64,000 nt of DNA from Takakia lepidozioides. Its lineage: Eukaryota; Streptophyta; Takakiopsida; Takakiales; Takakiaceae. Position numbers and translations under genes: made by a program. The DNA lies in contig CM060731.1 of the NCBI GenBank assembly GCA_030704615.1, positions 23,436,001-23,500,000 of the forward strand. The letters are read 5' to 3'. The notes under the pieces were generated by a model. That model was given only the letters and a program-made list of their open reading frames with translations. It was not told the DNA's origin and ran no database searches. Below, one piece after another: positions 10,960-24,347 of this stretch. Position 1 is the first letter of the stretch. Each line of letters opens with the position of its first letter.

Positions 10960-13900
10960 GTGAAGTTCGGGAAGCGGTTGCAGAGCCAGATAGATGAGAC
11001 CCCGCCAGAAGGGAGAGACAAGTTCCTGTCATACAAACAGCTCAAAAAGAGGCTGAAGCATATAGCGGCCCCGGATCGTTTTACAGAGGCTGCATTTGAT
11101 GGCCCTCCCATGGAGGGTGTGGATCAATTATCTGCCTCGGTGTTGGATGCAGTTGATCAGGAGCTCCGAGGAGGCCTGCCGCTGTCGAAAAGTCCATGTG
11201 GGGGCACAAAGGGAGGGTAGCGCCAAGAAGATGGAATTGGCCGTGGAAGAGCAAGCCATAGTCCGCAGGGAAGAGGGAAACAGTGGAAGGGAACAAGGAA
11301 TCTGGAAGGGGAAACTTCTGCTGGGAACGAGGATGGAAATGGAGTGGTTTTGCCACCAAAAACCAACCCTGATAGCAGTGGCAGTAGAATGGAAATTGGT
11401 TTACAGAAAGGTCTCAGAATCAAAATGAGGGATGGCTTGAGAGGGCATGGGAGAACAGGTTACTGACAGCGACAGATTGTGCTCATAAGACGATGTTTGC
11501 CGTAGCCTTGTGGCCATTGACCCCGCGCCCAGTTTGAGCGGGAACAAAAGGGACAGAACCTACCTCTGTCAGGGGCTGACGTTGGTAGTAAGACTTACCT
11601 CCATATAAAGAATTAATCCGGGTTTTCCAGATATCCTCTAGAAATCCCTTCACACAAGCATCAATCTGCTGTGTGTGATTTGCCCAAAAACTAGGCCTCG
11701 GGAGGGCCTGGGCTTTTGGCTCAGCCTCGAGACTTTCGAAGTTGGTAAACAGGGGTACAGGCACAATTCCCTTAATAGATTTGAAGAGAGCGTCTCTTTG
11801 GTGAGAGAACCCCGGACAGTGTATCAGAAAATGAATACTGTCTTCAGATTGCCCACACAACGGGCAAATTGCACTCTCCCTTTCCTCTCTGCTTCCGTTT
11901 GCTGTTCAAAGGTAGGCTTCCTGCCCTGAGTTTAAATTTCAGTCTAGTGCCGAGAGTGGGTAGACCCGTGAGGTCATCCAAGATGTCCTCCCCCATGTCA
12001 CAGACTGGAAACAAGTTCAGGGAAGTTTTCTGCCTAACTTCATTTTCATCAGACAATCTCATGGCAACAGACATGGCTGAGGACCTCTAAGTCAGATTTA
12101 TCCAGCAGGGTCAAGACTTGCGGATCCAGGTCCAGGTCCTTGAGGATCTCTTCTACTCTCTTCTGCCAGGACTTAGCCTGTTTGACAGGGCGGTCCTGTT
12201 TCCAAGATATAGAGTCGATTAACTTAGGATATCTGGTGTTGGGCATATGTTGCAGCTGACCCCACCATCTGACCTTGAATTCATCTCGTCGGGAGCTTAA
12301 GGACGGAATGCCAAACTCACCCTGAACAGCCACATTGGCTGTTTTGGAGCATGCTGACATACACTCCTTAAGCACCCCCACTTGAATGGATTCTAGAGAC
12401 TTAGCCTGGTTGGAGTTATCAACCCATATAGCAGATCCGTACTCCAAGGCAGGTCTAATGACGTGACAAAGCATGGTTTTCTTAACCTCAGAGTTGACCC
12501 CTCTGCAGTGGAAAAATTTAGTGAGCCCCAGAACTTTGCCCTTGCCAGTTTGAACAACTTTCCGGATATGTGCATCCCAATTACAATTGGAGGAGAACTC
12601 AACGCCCAGGTAAGTGTAGGAAGGGAGGACCGGGATCTCTTGGCTACCCCACTGCCACTTAAGATCACTTCCTCCCTCTCCTCTGTCGTTGAATGCTACC
12701 ACTGCACATTTGCTGACATTAGCCTCTAGCCCCCAAAGATCAAAGTATCTCTTCGCGCAATCAATCAATTCCTGGAGATTGGTTGGAGTCTCCCCTATGC
12801 CTGCGAAGTCATCTGCAAACATAAGGGCTGGTATGGTGGTATCACCCACCCTTAACCGAAATCCCTCACTTTCCACATCCTCGAGGAGTTGAGTGATGAA
12901 AACATTGAAGAGCAGAGGGGAGAGAGTACATCCTTGAGCTACACTTTGGTCTATGTCAAAGAAGTTGGACTTCTGTCCCTTAACAGTGGCACAGCTTTTG
13001 GTGTGAGCATACAAGTTGTGGACAACTCTCCACATCTTTCCCTTGATCCCACAAGACCAGAGGCGGAACCATAGGCCATCTCTCCACACTGTGTTCCAGG
13101 AAAAAGACATAAGTGGGTTTCCCTTCTTTTTTCCTTCCCTGGATAATCTGGATTAGAGGGAAGATATGATCCACACAGCCCCCGTTTCGCCGAAAGCCAG
13201 CTTGGCCTTCGTGGAAACAACCTCTAGACTCCAGATCAACCTCGAGACGAGTACTTATAACTCTGCAGAATGTCTTGCCAACAGCATTGAGGAGCGTGAT
13301 GCCACGGTAGTTCCCCGGTTCTTCTCTGTCACCCTTCTTGTATAGATTGACAATGACCCCCTGTCGCCAGCGAAAGGGGATCATTTCAGTCTTCCAGATA
13401 AGGTTAAAGAGGAGAACTAGGGCCTCTATCATGGGATCGCCACCTTGCTTGATAAGCTCGTTGACAATACCATCAGGTCCACCAGCTTTATATCCATTTA
13501 AATGTTCAATTGCTTCCACAATCTCAGAAGAACTAATGGGAGCATTATAAGCCATTGAAATATACTCCAGTTCATCAGGGCTGTTTTGAATCATAGGAAC
13601 AGTTTTTCCAACTGTGTCCCTCCATTCAGCAGAAGACCCCTCACTGTTAGACCTAGAAGTTCTGCCAAGGATACTGTAGTGAGTTTAAAAGGTTTTGACA
13701 ATGTCAACCGATGAAGTCACCACTGCACCTTTAGTAGTCTTCAGCGCTTGTACTTGCTGACCGTTTTTCGGCTTGTACAAACGTTGAAGGGCCAACCAGA
13801 ATTTCTTGTCATTACCACCATGGTGGTTTGAGTTTATTTCACTGTATAACTTGTCCCAGTATAATTTCTTCTGAGACCTAACAAGCTGATTGATATCTTT

Positions 13901-14344
13901 ACGGAGCTGGTAGTACCTCGCCCACAATTCTCTGTTGGTTTCCAAATTGCAGCAGTCTTTATAGAGGGCTCGTCTCTCAGCTATCTTGAGTTTAATCTCA
14001 TTAGTCCACCAATTAACTGCTCTACCGCAGACAATTATTTTCCTCCCAATGATCTTGTCAGCCACGGAGGAAACGAAACTCTCCCAAGAGTCCACTGCTC
14101 TTTCGACTTCATTTCTTGCGTTAACAGAGCGTGACTGAAGTTCTTGGAGCGATTGGACAAGATGAGGGAGAGCCTCTTGCAAGGCCTGGACGTACTCAGC
14201 CTTGACCTCCTCATTGTGGAATTTTTCTATGCGCCACTTCCGAATCGAACTGACAGCGACAGAGATGGATTTCATTAGGCTGCTCAACATTGAGCTCACA
14301 AGTTCAACAAGTTCTTCATTGAGAAGGAAGAGGAATATGTTATC
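10960..14344 (+). pseudogene. SPX-domain gene fragment, split by an antisense LINE
   Basis: SPX domains bind inositol pyrophosphates and report phosphate status. The left part (10960-11220) reads VKFGKRLQSQIDE, RDKFLSYKQLKKRLK; the initiating Met is GTG and a normally conserved Trp (PEW) is Gly. The right part (14263-14344) reads MDFIRLLN, then after a 1-bp deletion KFNKFFIEKEEEYVIRLQ, followed by a GT donor at 14345. The two parts belong to one exon of an SPX1-4-like gene and are separated by the LINE at 11477-14248, flanked by the direct repeat ACTGACAGCGACAGA (11462-11476 and 14249-14263). No second SPX exon was found downstream. Lost start, Trp change, frameshift and insertion make it a pseudogene. 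Confidence 0.82.
11477..14248 (-). mobile_element. 5'-truncated LINE (non-LTR retrotransposon), broken reverse transcriptase
   Basis: Read on the minus strand: a linker region (IEKFHNEEVKAEYV, WWTNEIKLKI), then RT domain motifs NGYKAGGPDGI, YRGITLLNAVGK, GFRRNGGCVDHIF, TVWRDGLW, QGCTLSPLLFN, ALMFADDFAG (catalytic FADD), YLGVEFSSNCNWDAHI, and near the end a CPLCG...HFLIHC zinc-knuckle-like motif. Lesions: an in-frame TAA at 13683-13685, a frameshift with loss of RT motif A near 13105, and frameshifts near 12060 and 11880. No endonuclease domain is present, so it is 5' truncated. The element ends only a few bases after its stop codon (11483). Fifteen-base target duplications flank it. The RT does not look like the usual plant L1 type; the YLGV...W..HI pattern is closer to jockey/CR1-like RTs, but clade assignment is tentative. 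Confidence 0.85.
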
Positions 14345-17300
14345 CGTCTGCAGGTAGCATTCTTGTCTTTGGCTGATCCCATCTAGTGTCTTAGCTTATG
14401 ACATTAGTTTCTGGCACACTTCCCCACCACTTCCCGGGAACTTCCGCCAGAAAACATTTGTTGGCAAGGACCGTAACTCCTACAGTGGCAAGCGAAAATC
14501 CCTGGACACTATGTACCAACCAGCAAGGGCTGGCTGGGTCTGGGCCTAGGCCAAAAATAAAATTCGAAATGCGACTGAAATCAAGAAATCTAGTCATTCT
14601 TTCCAGCAATACCCAATGACGAGTCAGGTGGTGTGCTCAATACAGTCCAACTTGTCCACCACTGCTGTTAACCATTCAAGGATACTAGGTTCTCCTACAA
14701 TCTCACCAAAAGACATGTTACCCCAAAGGCTGAAAGCCCTTTTCTGGCAAATCAGCCCAAAAAACTGAAGCTTAAGGGCATACCTTTCAAAAAAGTTACT
14801 GAGTTAATGGCCTTGGTCAAAAAGGGAAAAAAACTCAACTTCCATGGGAACTGACAGTAGGAGGTGAGCTACCTTCCACTCAAAACTTTCAGAGTTATCC
14901 ACAGTAAAAGTTAGGAGATTATAACTGTCTGGCTGGTGTTTCCTTGGAAACAATAAAAAAGAAAGTAAAAATTCTGGATTCTTATTGAATATCCTGAACT
15001 ACAAGGTACTTTTGGGAGCGCCTGGAATTCAGCCTTCTTTTCAAGAAATTTGGAAAACAGCACGAGTAGCTGTAGAGTTTTGCCGGAAAAAAAGCCGTAC
15101 ATTTTGTTCATCCATTTAGATTCATCCACCTCTGTTATTTAATCATCTATATTTGGCGAATTCATCAATAATTTATTTTTTATTTGGAGAAGTTTGGCGA
15201 TTTCATCCATGAAAAAACAAGGAATTTGCGACAGAATATCCCATTTTATTTTTTGAGGTCGTGGGCTCAGCCACTGATTATATCTGGAAAGAGCAGTATG
15301 AAAAAGGGGTACTGATTGGCATTGCTATTTTCTTGCAGGGGAACGTTTCATCATACCTTTTTCACTAGATCATCAAAGTGAGTTACAAGAGCTTCCTTCT
15401 TACTCATCACTGCCAGGCTGTTGTACCCCCAGAAGCCAAACTGCTCAAAGACAGACAGCCAGTATCACCAAAGACCAACCTGAGCAGACCATATTATGAG
15501 CAGAGCAGCTTCTATCTCAGTAGAATGTGAAACTCCAAACAAATAGATTGCCCGAACTTCCAGATGTACTAAAATATCACTTGACTGGAATTTTCGGTGT
15601 GACGTGGTACAAGGATTGCAAAATAAAACAAACCTTCCACCACTGTGTTCTAGATACATCAGACCCATTTGTCATGTGACAAAAGAAGTGTATGCTTTAC
15701 TCACAAGGGCAGGTTGTACACATACCATGATTGTCCCACAAGCAGACATTAGGATCGGCCTCATGTCTTGGACCCCTGCATACATGAAGCTCTTCTTAAT
15801 TCCCCATGTAGCAGCGAGTTATGAAGAAAATGAGTCATGGGATAGTGACCATGATCTTTTAATTTCCATGCAAAAACAAGTGCTTCAATGAATCTCTTTG
15901 GAAAAAGGCGAGCTTCATACTGCAAAGGCTCAAATTATGGTCATAATGTTCAAGTGCACATTTGGCACAGTCTGAAACAAAGTTTCCATTCTAAACAGAC
16001 TATTCTACAGTTTTCTTTGTCTATGTGCAATCCACACTCTACTGAAACCTACCAGTGAAGAGAGGTCCATCAAGGAGCATTCACCACAGCATGCACAAAC
16101 TCTGCCACCCTAGAATGCCCCCACTGTTGCGACTGCACGTCACTTACTAAGCTCTGCTCAGCTTTCTAAGTATGTTCCGTGAACAAGCTGTCAAAGCAAG
16201 TTGAAAGTTCTATTAGCCACCATCTACTAAGACAGTCATTGGGGACTCAAATTAGGCGAAGACGTGAGTCATTGAATCCACTGGGCCTACCGTGGACATG
16301 ATGGTGGTTCTTTCTTTCTGTCTGGGCCTTACAGGACGCATTGGACGCATTGGACGCATTGGACGCATGAACCTTCTTCTTCTTCTATTCTTCGTCACCT
16401 CTTATCTCAGCCACCCCATCTCCACACAGCAATGACGTTGTATATATTTTTACGAATGTCGACCGCGGCAACCTTGCAGAACGCACTTAAATGCACCGAT
16501 AAGGGATGCGACTATTCCAGCTTTACGTTAACAAGCCCAACCTTCCAGAACTAGCTTTAAGCATCATAAGGCACCCAAGTTGCAGCATCTGATTTTAGTG
16601 AGCTCATGCGTCCTTCTTTGTTTTTTCTTTCAAGTCCATCAGTCTAATAATGTCCAGCATCTCACTCTGGCACCTGGCTCTTACATTCCTCAGTCTTTTA
16701 GTTCCTACAGGCTCAAATAGCCCTTCATAGTTAAGGTCTATTTCTTTTCTTCTTCTTCTTCACCGGAGTATTCTATTTTTGACATGTAAGGCTATGACAA
16801 TCGATTTCTTTCTGTTCTCTGCACACTGTCTGTCTCCAGCTTATTCTTGGCCCAATCAACAATGCAAAAGCTCATAGACTCTGGGCAGATTATCACACAG
16901 TGCCAAGTAGAGCCCACAGCGGCTCTTGCCACATTCCTATCACACACTTAGTGCTCACAATACCTTTCTTCATTCCAGTCATGTACAATTACACGATAGC
17001 ACCTCACGCCAAACATCCGCTCGAGTCCCAGCAATCTAAAACTCCCTAGACAGATACAGTATGAATTCACAACGATGGCACATGGTACTGGAATATATCC
17101 AGTCCTCCCAGCCTCCACACCATGCACAATTCCCCCCCCCCTTTCCCAGTTCTGTTCTTCAATCTTACGACACTTTCTCGATGCCTTTTCTCTATCCCTG
17201 TTCACAGCTCGTATCTACAACTTTTCACACAAGGGAGAGAGAGTGAGAGAATCCCTAATCTTTTACTGTATCACATCCTATTCACATGTAGCCATGATCA

Positions 17301-17434
17301 CATAGAGCCTGCCAGAGCCTGCCACCTCCCGCTTCATCACATGACAGCCCCATTCTTCTCGCCATACAGTTGTTGAACCGAGATGAACGTCTTCAACGCC
17401 CCGCCAAACCTGTCACAGGTTCGAGTTCCCAGTT
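14345..17434. other. Long spacer, no gene recognised
   Basis: Only short ORFs without family features (the longest is 15604-15891, +). The stretch 15100-15260 is AT-rich. No splice-consistent homology to the missing SPX exons was found. A 9-bp tandem repeat lies at 16334-16369. Confidence 0.4.
16334..16369 (+). repeat. Four 9-bp tandem units GGACGCATT
   Basis: GGACGCATT is repeated three times and followed by GGACGCATG. A simple minisatellite with no known role. Confidence 0.8.
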
Positions 17435-17694
17435 CCCATAAATGTTATACTGGCAAAACGAAATTTCCTTTTGCTCCTCCTCCACATCATGCAACAACAG
17501 CCTGGGTAAGGAACGCACACTACCTCCTTTATCAAATGAGACAATCTTGTCAGCTCAGCATGAATTTCCTCAATTTGTGTCCGGATGAAATTTTTCATCT
17601 ACCACGAGGGTGTGCACCCGGTTGCCAACCTCAATGCGGCAGCGACCTGGCTCCTTTCTGACACATCTGAAATTCATCTTTTTCCACACTTTTG
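17435..17694 (-). pseudogene. DYW-PPR E+ fragment, inverted copy
   Basis: On the minus strand it reads VRKEPGRCRIEVGNRVHTL, FHPDTN, then in another frame EEIHAELTRLS and a VEEEQKEIS-type stretch. This is the E/E+ segment of a DYW PPR protein, with stops and frameshifts. It is the reverse complement of 47126-47370, where the same piece lies downstream of its E domain in the expected orientation. Confidence 0.75.
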
Positions 17695-18920
17695 CAGTAT
17701 ATACTGTTATATTACGAAAGAAGAAGTTCAGAATCGACAACGTAGGATGCACTCAGGCCAGCCACCATATACTTCATGTCTCATTCACCTTCTCTGTTCT
17801 CCAGCTAGTTGTCTTCGATATTCTTAGTTTGTCTCATGAGATGTCTCCGCTTTTAGTGTGCTTGCTGATTCAGTTGTGATTTCAAAAAGTTTTAAAGACT
17901 TCATCCCATATCTAATGGATACCACATATCTACTTACTAGATACGTTGCTAGGAAATTAGGGTTTCCTACAGCTTTCTTTCTTCCTACACATGCACCATG
18001 GATCGGCACCAGCTATAACGAACAAGCTACTGAGATATCAGATCTGCGATCGAGGGTTTCAGAACAAGTTGCACCAGTTTGTGACTAAGGAACCTTCTGA
18101 GAACTCCTAATCTTGAATGACATATATGCATGTGTACAGTTGTGCACGCAATTTATGAGTCTTGTCCAACTTCAAGAGGACAAGAATTTGACATGTTTTA
18201 TAACGTTGGAGAAGTTGCTTTCGCTGTGCTTTCGTGGCTAGCAGGTCTTCAGCAGACCTGTTTTGTATTTGAGAGATCCAAGCGTTCTATTTGCCTCTAT
18301 GTATCTCACAAACAAACATTATAATCTAGACTCTAATGGAATTGTTCCTTGTGAAGATCAGCTCCTGAGTTTCAACAACTCTAGTGAGACCATGCACCCC
18401 GTGGGCTACTGTGCCTACCCATCCAAGAAACAGAAAAGAAGGAAAAAATCGGGCCAGCAAACAAATTAGTCATGCATCTTATGGAGCTAGAAGTCCTACC
18501 CTGAGAATACTGATCAGTGTATCCATCACTATAGACTAGAGTGCTCAGCACTAGAGAAAAAATAGAACACATGAAACCTAATATGAGGAACAAACATACA
18601 TGTACACGTTAAAGTGACTTAAGCGTAAGGGAAGGACGATTTTTGCTCATCCTTTTATTGCACAGCAACCCTGCCAGGTCCTTTCACCACCCATTGTTCA
18701 CAAACACATCCAAATGGCTCTAGCAAGCTTTCCACTGGAACTTCGAAGTTGTTGGGTGCACAGCAACGGTCCCGGGAATGAAGTTTGGTCTATGATGACC
18801 TCTATAATACAAAGTGCAAAAGCTACAACTTTTCACAAATTGAGATCATGTGAGTTGTCCAATAGGAGATGGATTGTGGAAGCCATAACCTAGCCTTGCC
18901 TCAATATCGCCAGTTGATCC

Positions 18921-19411
18921 TCATGAGCGAGGTTCCGGCCCAGAAACAGGCTGCACCCATTTCTCCTCCTTCAAGCACTGTCGAGTTCGAACGTCCAGTC
19001 CCTTAACTCGAGCACTTGTCCAAAAGCGGGAAACAAAACTTTGTAGGTATCCTCCTTCAAGTGGGACTGTACCAGGCCCTCCCACCACCCATCGTTCACA
19101 AACACTTCCACCTGGCTCCAAACTCTCCACTGGAACTTGAAGTCGCACGGCGGGATGGGTCGGATGTCCAAGACGTCCACGTCGTCTTCGAAGAGGGCTG
19201 TCGAATTCTCGCTTTTGGATGAGTCTCTCATACTGAACCATGCTCCCTGAAAGCCGTCTTCATCCGATCTCACTTCTACCCTCGCACCTTTGGTCAGCTT
19301 CATCCCGTTGCAGCAGGTAAGATTCACCTTCAGCTTCAACGGCGTTGTAGTCACATGAACGTGACCCCTCTTCATCGTAATCTTCGGCATATCTCGCAAC
19401 AAGGAAATCAC
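18921..19411 (-). pseudogene. Agenet (plant Tudor-like) domain relic, copy A
   Basis: On the minus strand: KLTKGARVEVRSDEDGFQG, then, after an internal deletion, DVDVLDIRPIPPCDF, WSQVEVFVNDGWWEGLVQ and EDTYKVLFPAFGQ. Agenet domains are Tudor-family modules of plant chromatin-associated proteins. Against copy B it lacks about 54 bp at 19239, with AACC microhomology at the junction, and has a 1-bp insertion in the GCTTTTGG stretch. The C-terminal part (CLKEEKWVQPVSGPEPRS) is in another frame in both copies. Confidence 0.75.
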
Positions 19412-19659
19412 TCACAGTGCAGCAGACGACAAGACTGAGTGCGGGAGGCAACAATGGGCACTTGGGCGTTCATAGGATCTCAGTACTCGCGGGTACCTTG
19501 TAATACAAGTTTCGGACAACGCGTTATCCTCTTTCTGATCTTACAGCTGCCCAGTGATGATTGATCCGGATGCGATCGATACACCTGATTGGACGACATT
19601 GCTACCTAGCGCATTTCCGGTCCCTTGCCTGCATAGATATTTTTAGCAGTGACCCTTTC

Positions 19660-20066
19660 TAGTATGATTACCTGGAATAGAATGACAGCAGGATATGCAA
19701 AGCTTTGAAGATCTATGTTAGTATGACCTTTATATGTACCGTTCTATCTGCATACAAGTAGCCACGGGGGGCCTAGTGGATGAAGGGAGACACTACTTTG
19801 ATTCCCTGAAGTCAAGATCATGGCCTGACTCCCATGTGCAGTGGAGCACTTGTAGCTCCATGGCCGTGTGGGGCAATTGGATAAAGCAGAGGGTCTCATG
19901 AACAAAATGCCAATAGAACCAGATCCTGTGGTGTGGATGGCCCTACTTGGTGCATGCAGAGTTCATGGTTATGTGGAACGTGTGGCAAAGTTCTGTCTCA
20001 AGTGGGATCCATATGATGCTGGAGCTTATGTGTTGCTGTCAAACATTTGTCGGCAGGTGGGATGAT
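19660..20066 (+). pseudogene. DYW-PPR E-domain relic, copy A
   Basis: Reads TWNRMTAGYAK, then GGLVDEGRHYFDS, then KAEGLMNKMPIEPDPVVWM, LLGACRVHG, ERVAKFCLKWDP, YVLLSNI in shifting frames. It ends at CGGCAGGTGGGATGAT, where homology to copy B breaks and the inverted flank begins. Confidence 0.75.
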
Positions 20067-20646
20067 ATAGAGAGATTGAACGGTAGTCAGAGAACCCTAA
20101 GATCCTACGTCGATCCTATGCCACTCGCACAAGTGTTTTGTATTCATGTACTTATTTTCAACAGTTTCTATCACCAAAGTTCAGTCTCATCTGAAGTCCG
20201 AGGTCCTTCAACACTGCCATAATTACCCCGCAACTTGATCACTTGAGCCTCACTCTGTGCTGCATGGCTACGTCCAGCAATCTTCCCAATGCTGCCATCT
20301 GACGCCCATCGCCAGCCGCAACGAACATATCGTTGCGAGTGGATCTCTTGCCAACGCCTCACCATCAATCTTCCCTCAACGGAAACAACACAAAGTCACG
20401 TCCAGAGTAACGGTGACGATGAGCACGCTACAACCAGCAAAGAGAACCACTAGGGAATACCAACAGAACTATACTCAAATAGATTCCCACCCTAGGCCAA
20501 GACTCCAGAAACCAAGTGCCAATATTCCGAAACGACGGCATATTCTCACAGGACAGTGGAAAAATATTCTCGTTACCCCAAGTTTTAGTCCCACATACAG
20601 TCAAAGTAATAGGGGGCTCTCTAAACCCTAGATGTAGCACTAGTCT
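20067..20646 (-). repeat. Inverted copy of 43339-43895
   Basis: Reverse complement of the sequence upstream of copy B, about 560 bp, with one insertion of about 50 bp near 20170-20225. The shared ORF (20257-20631 here) is conserved only because the copies are recent; nothing in it looks like a protein family. It may be a fragment of an unidentified repeat. Confidence 0.85.
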
Positions 20647-22114
20647 ATTTCCATTGCGTTAGTTACAATAGTGTTAGCTATTTCTAGTTAAGTTGATAAA
20701 GACACTCTGGAGTGACCCTTTGGCCACTCTCTCCCCATTACCAAGAGTGGAGAAAAATCTGGATGTTGGAGTTCCTCCTTAGACCTTGATGCAAGGAATG
20801 CGATTTTGTGCTGATTATTGTCAACGTCAGCTCCCCATTGTGGTGATCCACCAAACGATTTCAGAACCTCCTGCAAAAGAATATCAATGTTGCACTAATT
20901 TTGTAACAGTCTTCTCGAGCCCAGAACATCTCCAATTGGGGGGTGTAATGGAAAGTGTACTTTTCAGTTAGGAATTACTGTGGACAGTCTACTCAAGTCC
21001 ACAGTTACTCGTACTCTTAAGGAAGCTTTCTGTCTCGGGGAAACCCTCTCATAGCCTGCTTCACAATGCCCAGTTCTCTCTCGAGCTCTGACAGTGTCTC
21101 CCTTTCCTCCCTCTCCTCACCCCCTCCCTGCTTTGGTGGCCCGGCTCTCATACAAATACTTGTAGAATGCAACACTTTGAGTGATTCCAAGGTGCACAGG
21201 CGGGTAATAATTCTTCCTGGGGCAAAAGGAGGACCCACGAGAGAATACAACACCCGCGAGGGTAGCGCACAGAGATAGCTGCAAGACGACCTTACTGACC
21301 CTGTGGGGCCTCTTTTGATCAATATAGACAGATAACAAAGAAGCGTTGCTTGCAGAAAACCTTCCTGCACTTCAGAGCGTGTCTTTGCTTCTCTCTCTGC
21401 TTGAGACAACGAGTGATTCAGAAGAATGGGGCAAAAGCGTAGGAGTGACATTGCCAGGTACCAAGTCCATCGGGATTACAATCTTCCTGCCAGAGAAGAA
21501 CTACCAGCAACTGTACAATGCTTGTACCATGTTCTTCCTTTCACAATTCAGGGTTCCACATACAAGGAGAGAATCCAAAGGGGTGGAACAAGGGTAGGGA
21601 ACACCATGAAGTGGGCGCAGAAACCTTTTTTCGGGTCTGTTTCGAGGTTAAATTGGCCTACTCCCCAAATCCCTTAAGCATGCTTGTGTGGCAGGGCAGC
21701 AGGCAATACAGCAAGCTTGTGGTGTGGGTAGCAGCAAAGTGCAGTCTGCTAACTTACATTCCTGTCCATCTTCATACTTCAGAATGTTCATTCCCCTTGG
21801 TCCTTTATCTCCCTATCTTCTGGTTTCCAGATTCAGTAGCTTGACTACCTGTGATGAACAATTCATCACCAACTCTACTAGCTCTGCAATTCTTCCATTT
21901 CATTTCAAAATCATGACCAATCAACCTCCGCAACCTGGCTGCATAGTGGACATTGGCAGATATGTCTACTAAAATATTTCACTAGGATATCACAATTGAA
22001 CACAACTGCAAGAGAACCACAGTAATAGACAGAGACATCCACATCTAAATAGCTATCAGGCTGCCAGCCCACAAAGGCATTGAAATATAGTTTCCCAATA
22101 ACAAAAAAGCAAAG
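20647..22114. other. Spacer, no gene recognised
   Basis: Holds several short ORFs on both strands (for example 21017-21451, minus) without domains, hydrophobic segments or splice-consistent homology that I can identify. It includes the 3' flank of RPL18. Confidence 0.4.
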
Positions 22115-23637
<1,523 letters not shown>

Positions 23638-23733
23638 CGCTGCTGCTGAAACTCTAACCGCGCACCAGCTTCCGGCAATGAGAAGAGAGACCGAGGGCTG
23701 AGCGCCAGGCCCTTGTTACCCTACCCTAGCTCC

Positions 23734-23742
23734 AAACCCTAG
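23734..23742 (+). promoter_or_regulatory. Telo-box (AAACCCTAG) upstream of RPL18
   Basis: AAACCCTAG lies about 100 bp upstream of the RPL18 start, with CCCTACCCTAG beside it. Telo-boxes of the AAACCCTA type are typical of plant ribosomal-protein promoters. Motif seen; function inferred from position. Confidence 0.6.
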
Positions 23743-23869
23743 ATTACCCAGCACACCGTCAGATGGAGTCCATCCATTTATCCATCCATCCGTGCTCAAG
23801 CCGCCATACACTGTCATCAGTAGTGTATGGCGAGCGGGCACCTTCGTTTAGGGCCCTGCAAGAAGAACC

Positions 23870-23970
23870 GGAGGGAGTATGCTCCAGCATTCTCTCACCC
23901 GGCACAAGGTTGCTCTCAAGATCCTCGACCAGCGCAAGGTCCGGCAAATGGACATGGAGGAGAAAGGTTG
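23870..23970 (+). pseudogene. SnRK1/AMPK-like kinase exon fragment
   Basis: Reads HSLTRHKVALKILDQRK then VRQMDMEEK. This matches the glycine-loop-to-alphaC region of plant SnRK1 catalytic subunits (LTGHKVAIKIL, MDMEEK), including the ATP-anchoring Lys of VALK. Upstream, the glycine-rich loop is not readable. Downstream, similarity stops exactly at GAGAAAG followed by GT, which may be an original exon end. No other kinase exon is nearby, so it is a stray fragment about 230 bp from the RPL18 start. Confidence 0.6.
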
Positions 23971-24347
23971 GCTTCTTGAGATCCCGATTACTCTCTTGTC
24001 AACCTCTATTTCAGCATTCAATGCTTCGGTAAAGTAAGTTGTGTAGGCTTATGTCAAAGGTTTAACTTTATGCTATTTACCAGTTGTTGGATCGAACTTC
24101 ACAATACCTATCAGACATTGCGACCCTAGAATTAATAAAAATACTTGGTCATTTATATGGCTCAAGATATAGAGTTACAAAATGTTGCACCAGTACCTTA
24201 CTATTGCACATCACATAGCAAAATGACCACTTTAAGAAGGTTGTTCCTAGTTGCAATATGTTTTCCTTTGAAGTCTGTCATCAACAAAACAAGTTTCAGT
24301 GGACATACCAACACCGCAGTGTACAGGAAAAACAGTTTTGAGCTCAC

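Larger units (their letters stand above)
17701..20066 (+). repeat. Core of segmental duplication, copy A
   Basis: Almost identical to 44672-47124 in the same orientation, notably over 17720-18590, with small indels further on. It carries the Agenet relic and a PPR E-domain relic. Its flanks match the flanks of copy B in swapped and inverted arrangement. Confidence 0.9.

Noticed and set aside
20257-20631. Long ORF shared by both duplicated flanks (also 43355-43723, minus)
   Set aside because: Frame conservation follows from recent duplication; composition and sequence show no domain, and the N-terminal parts differ.
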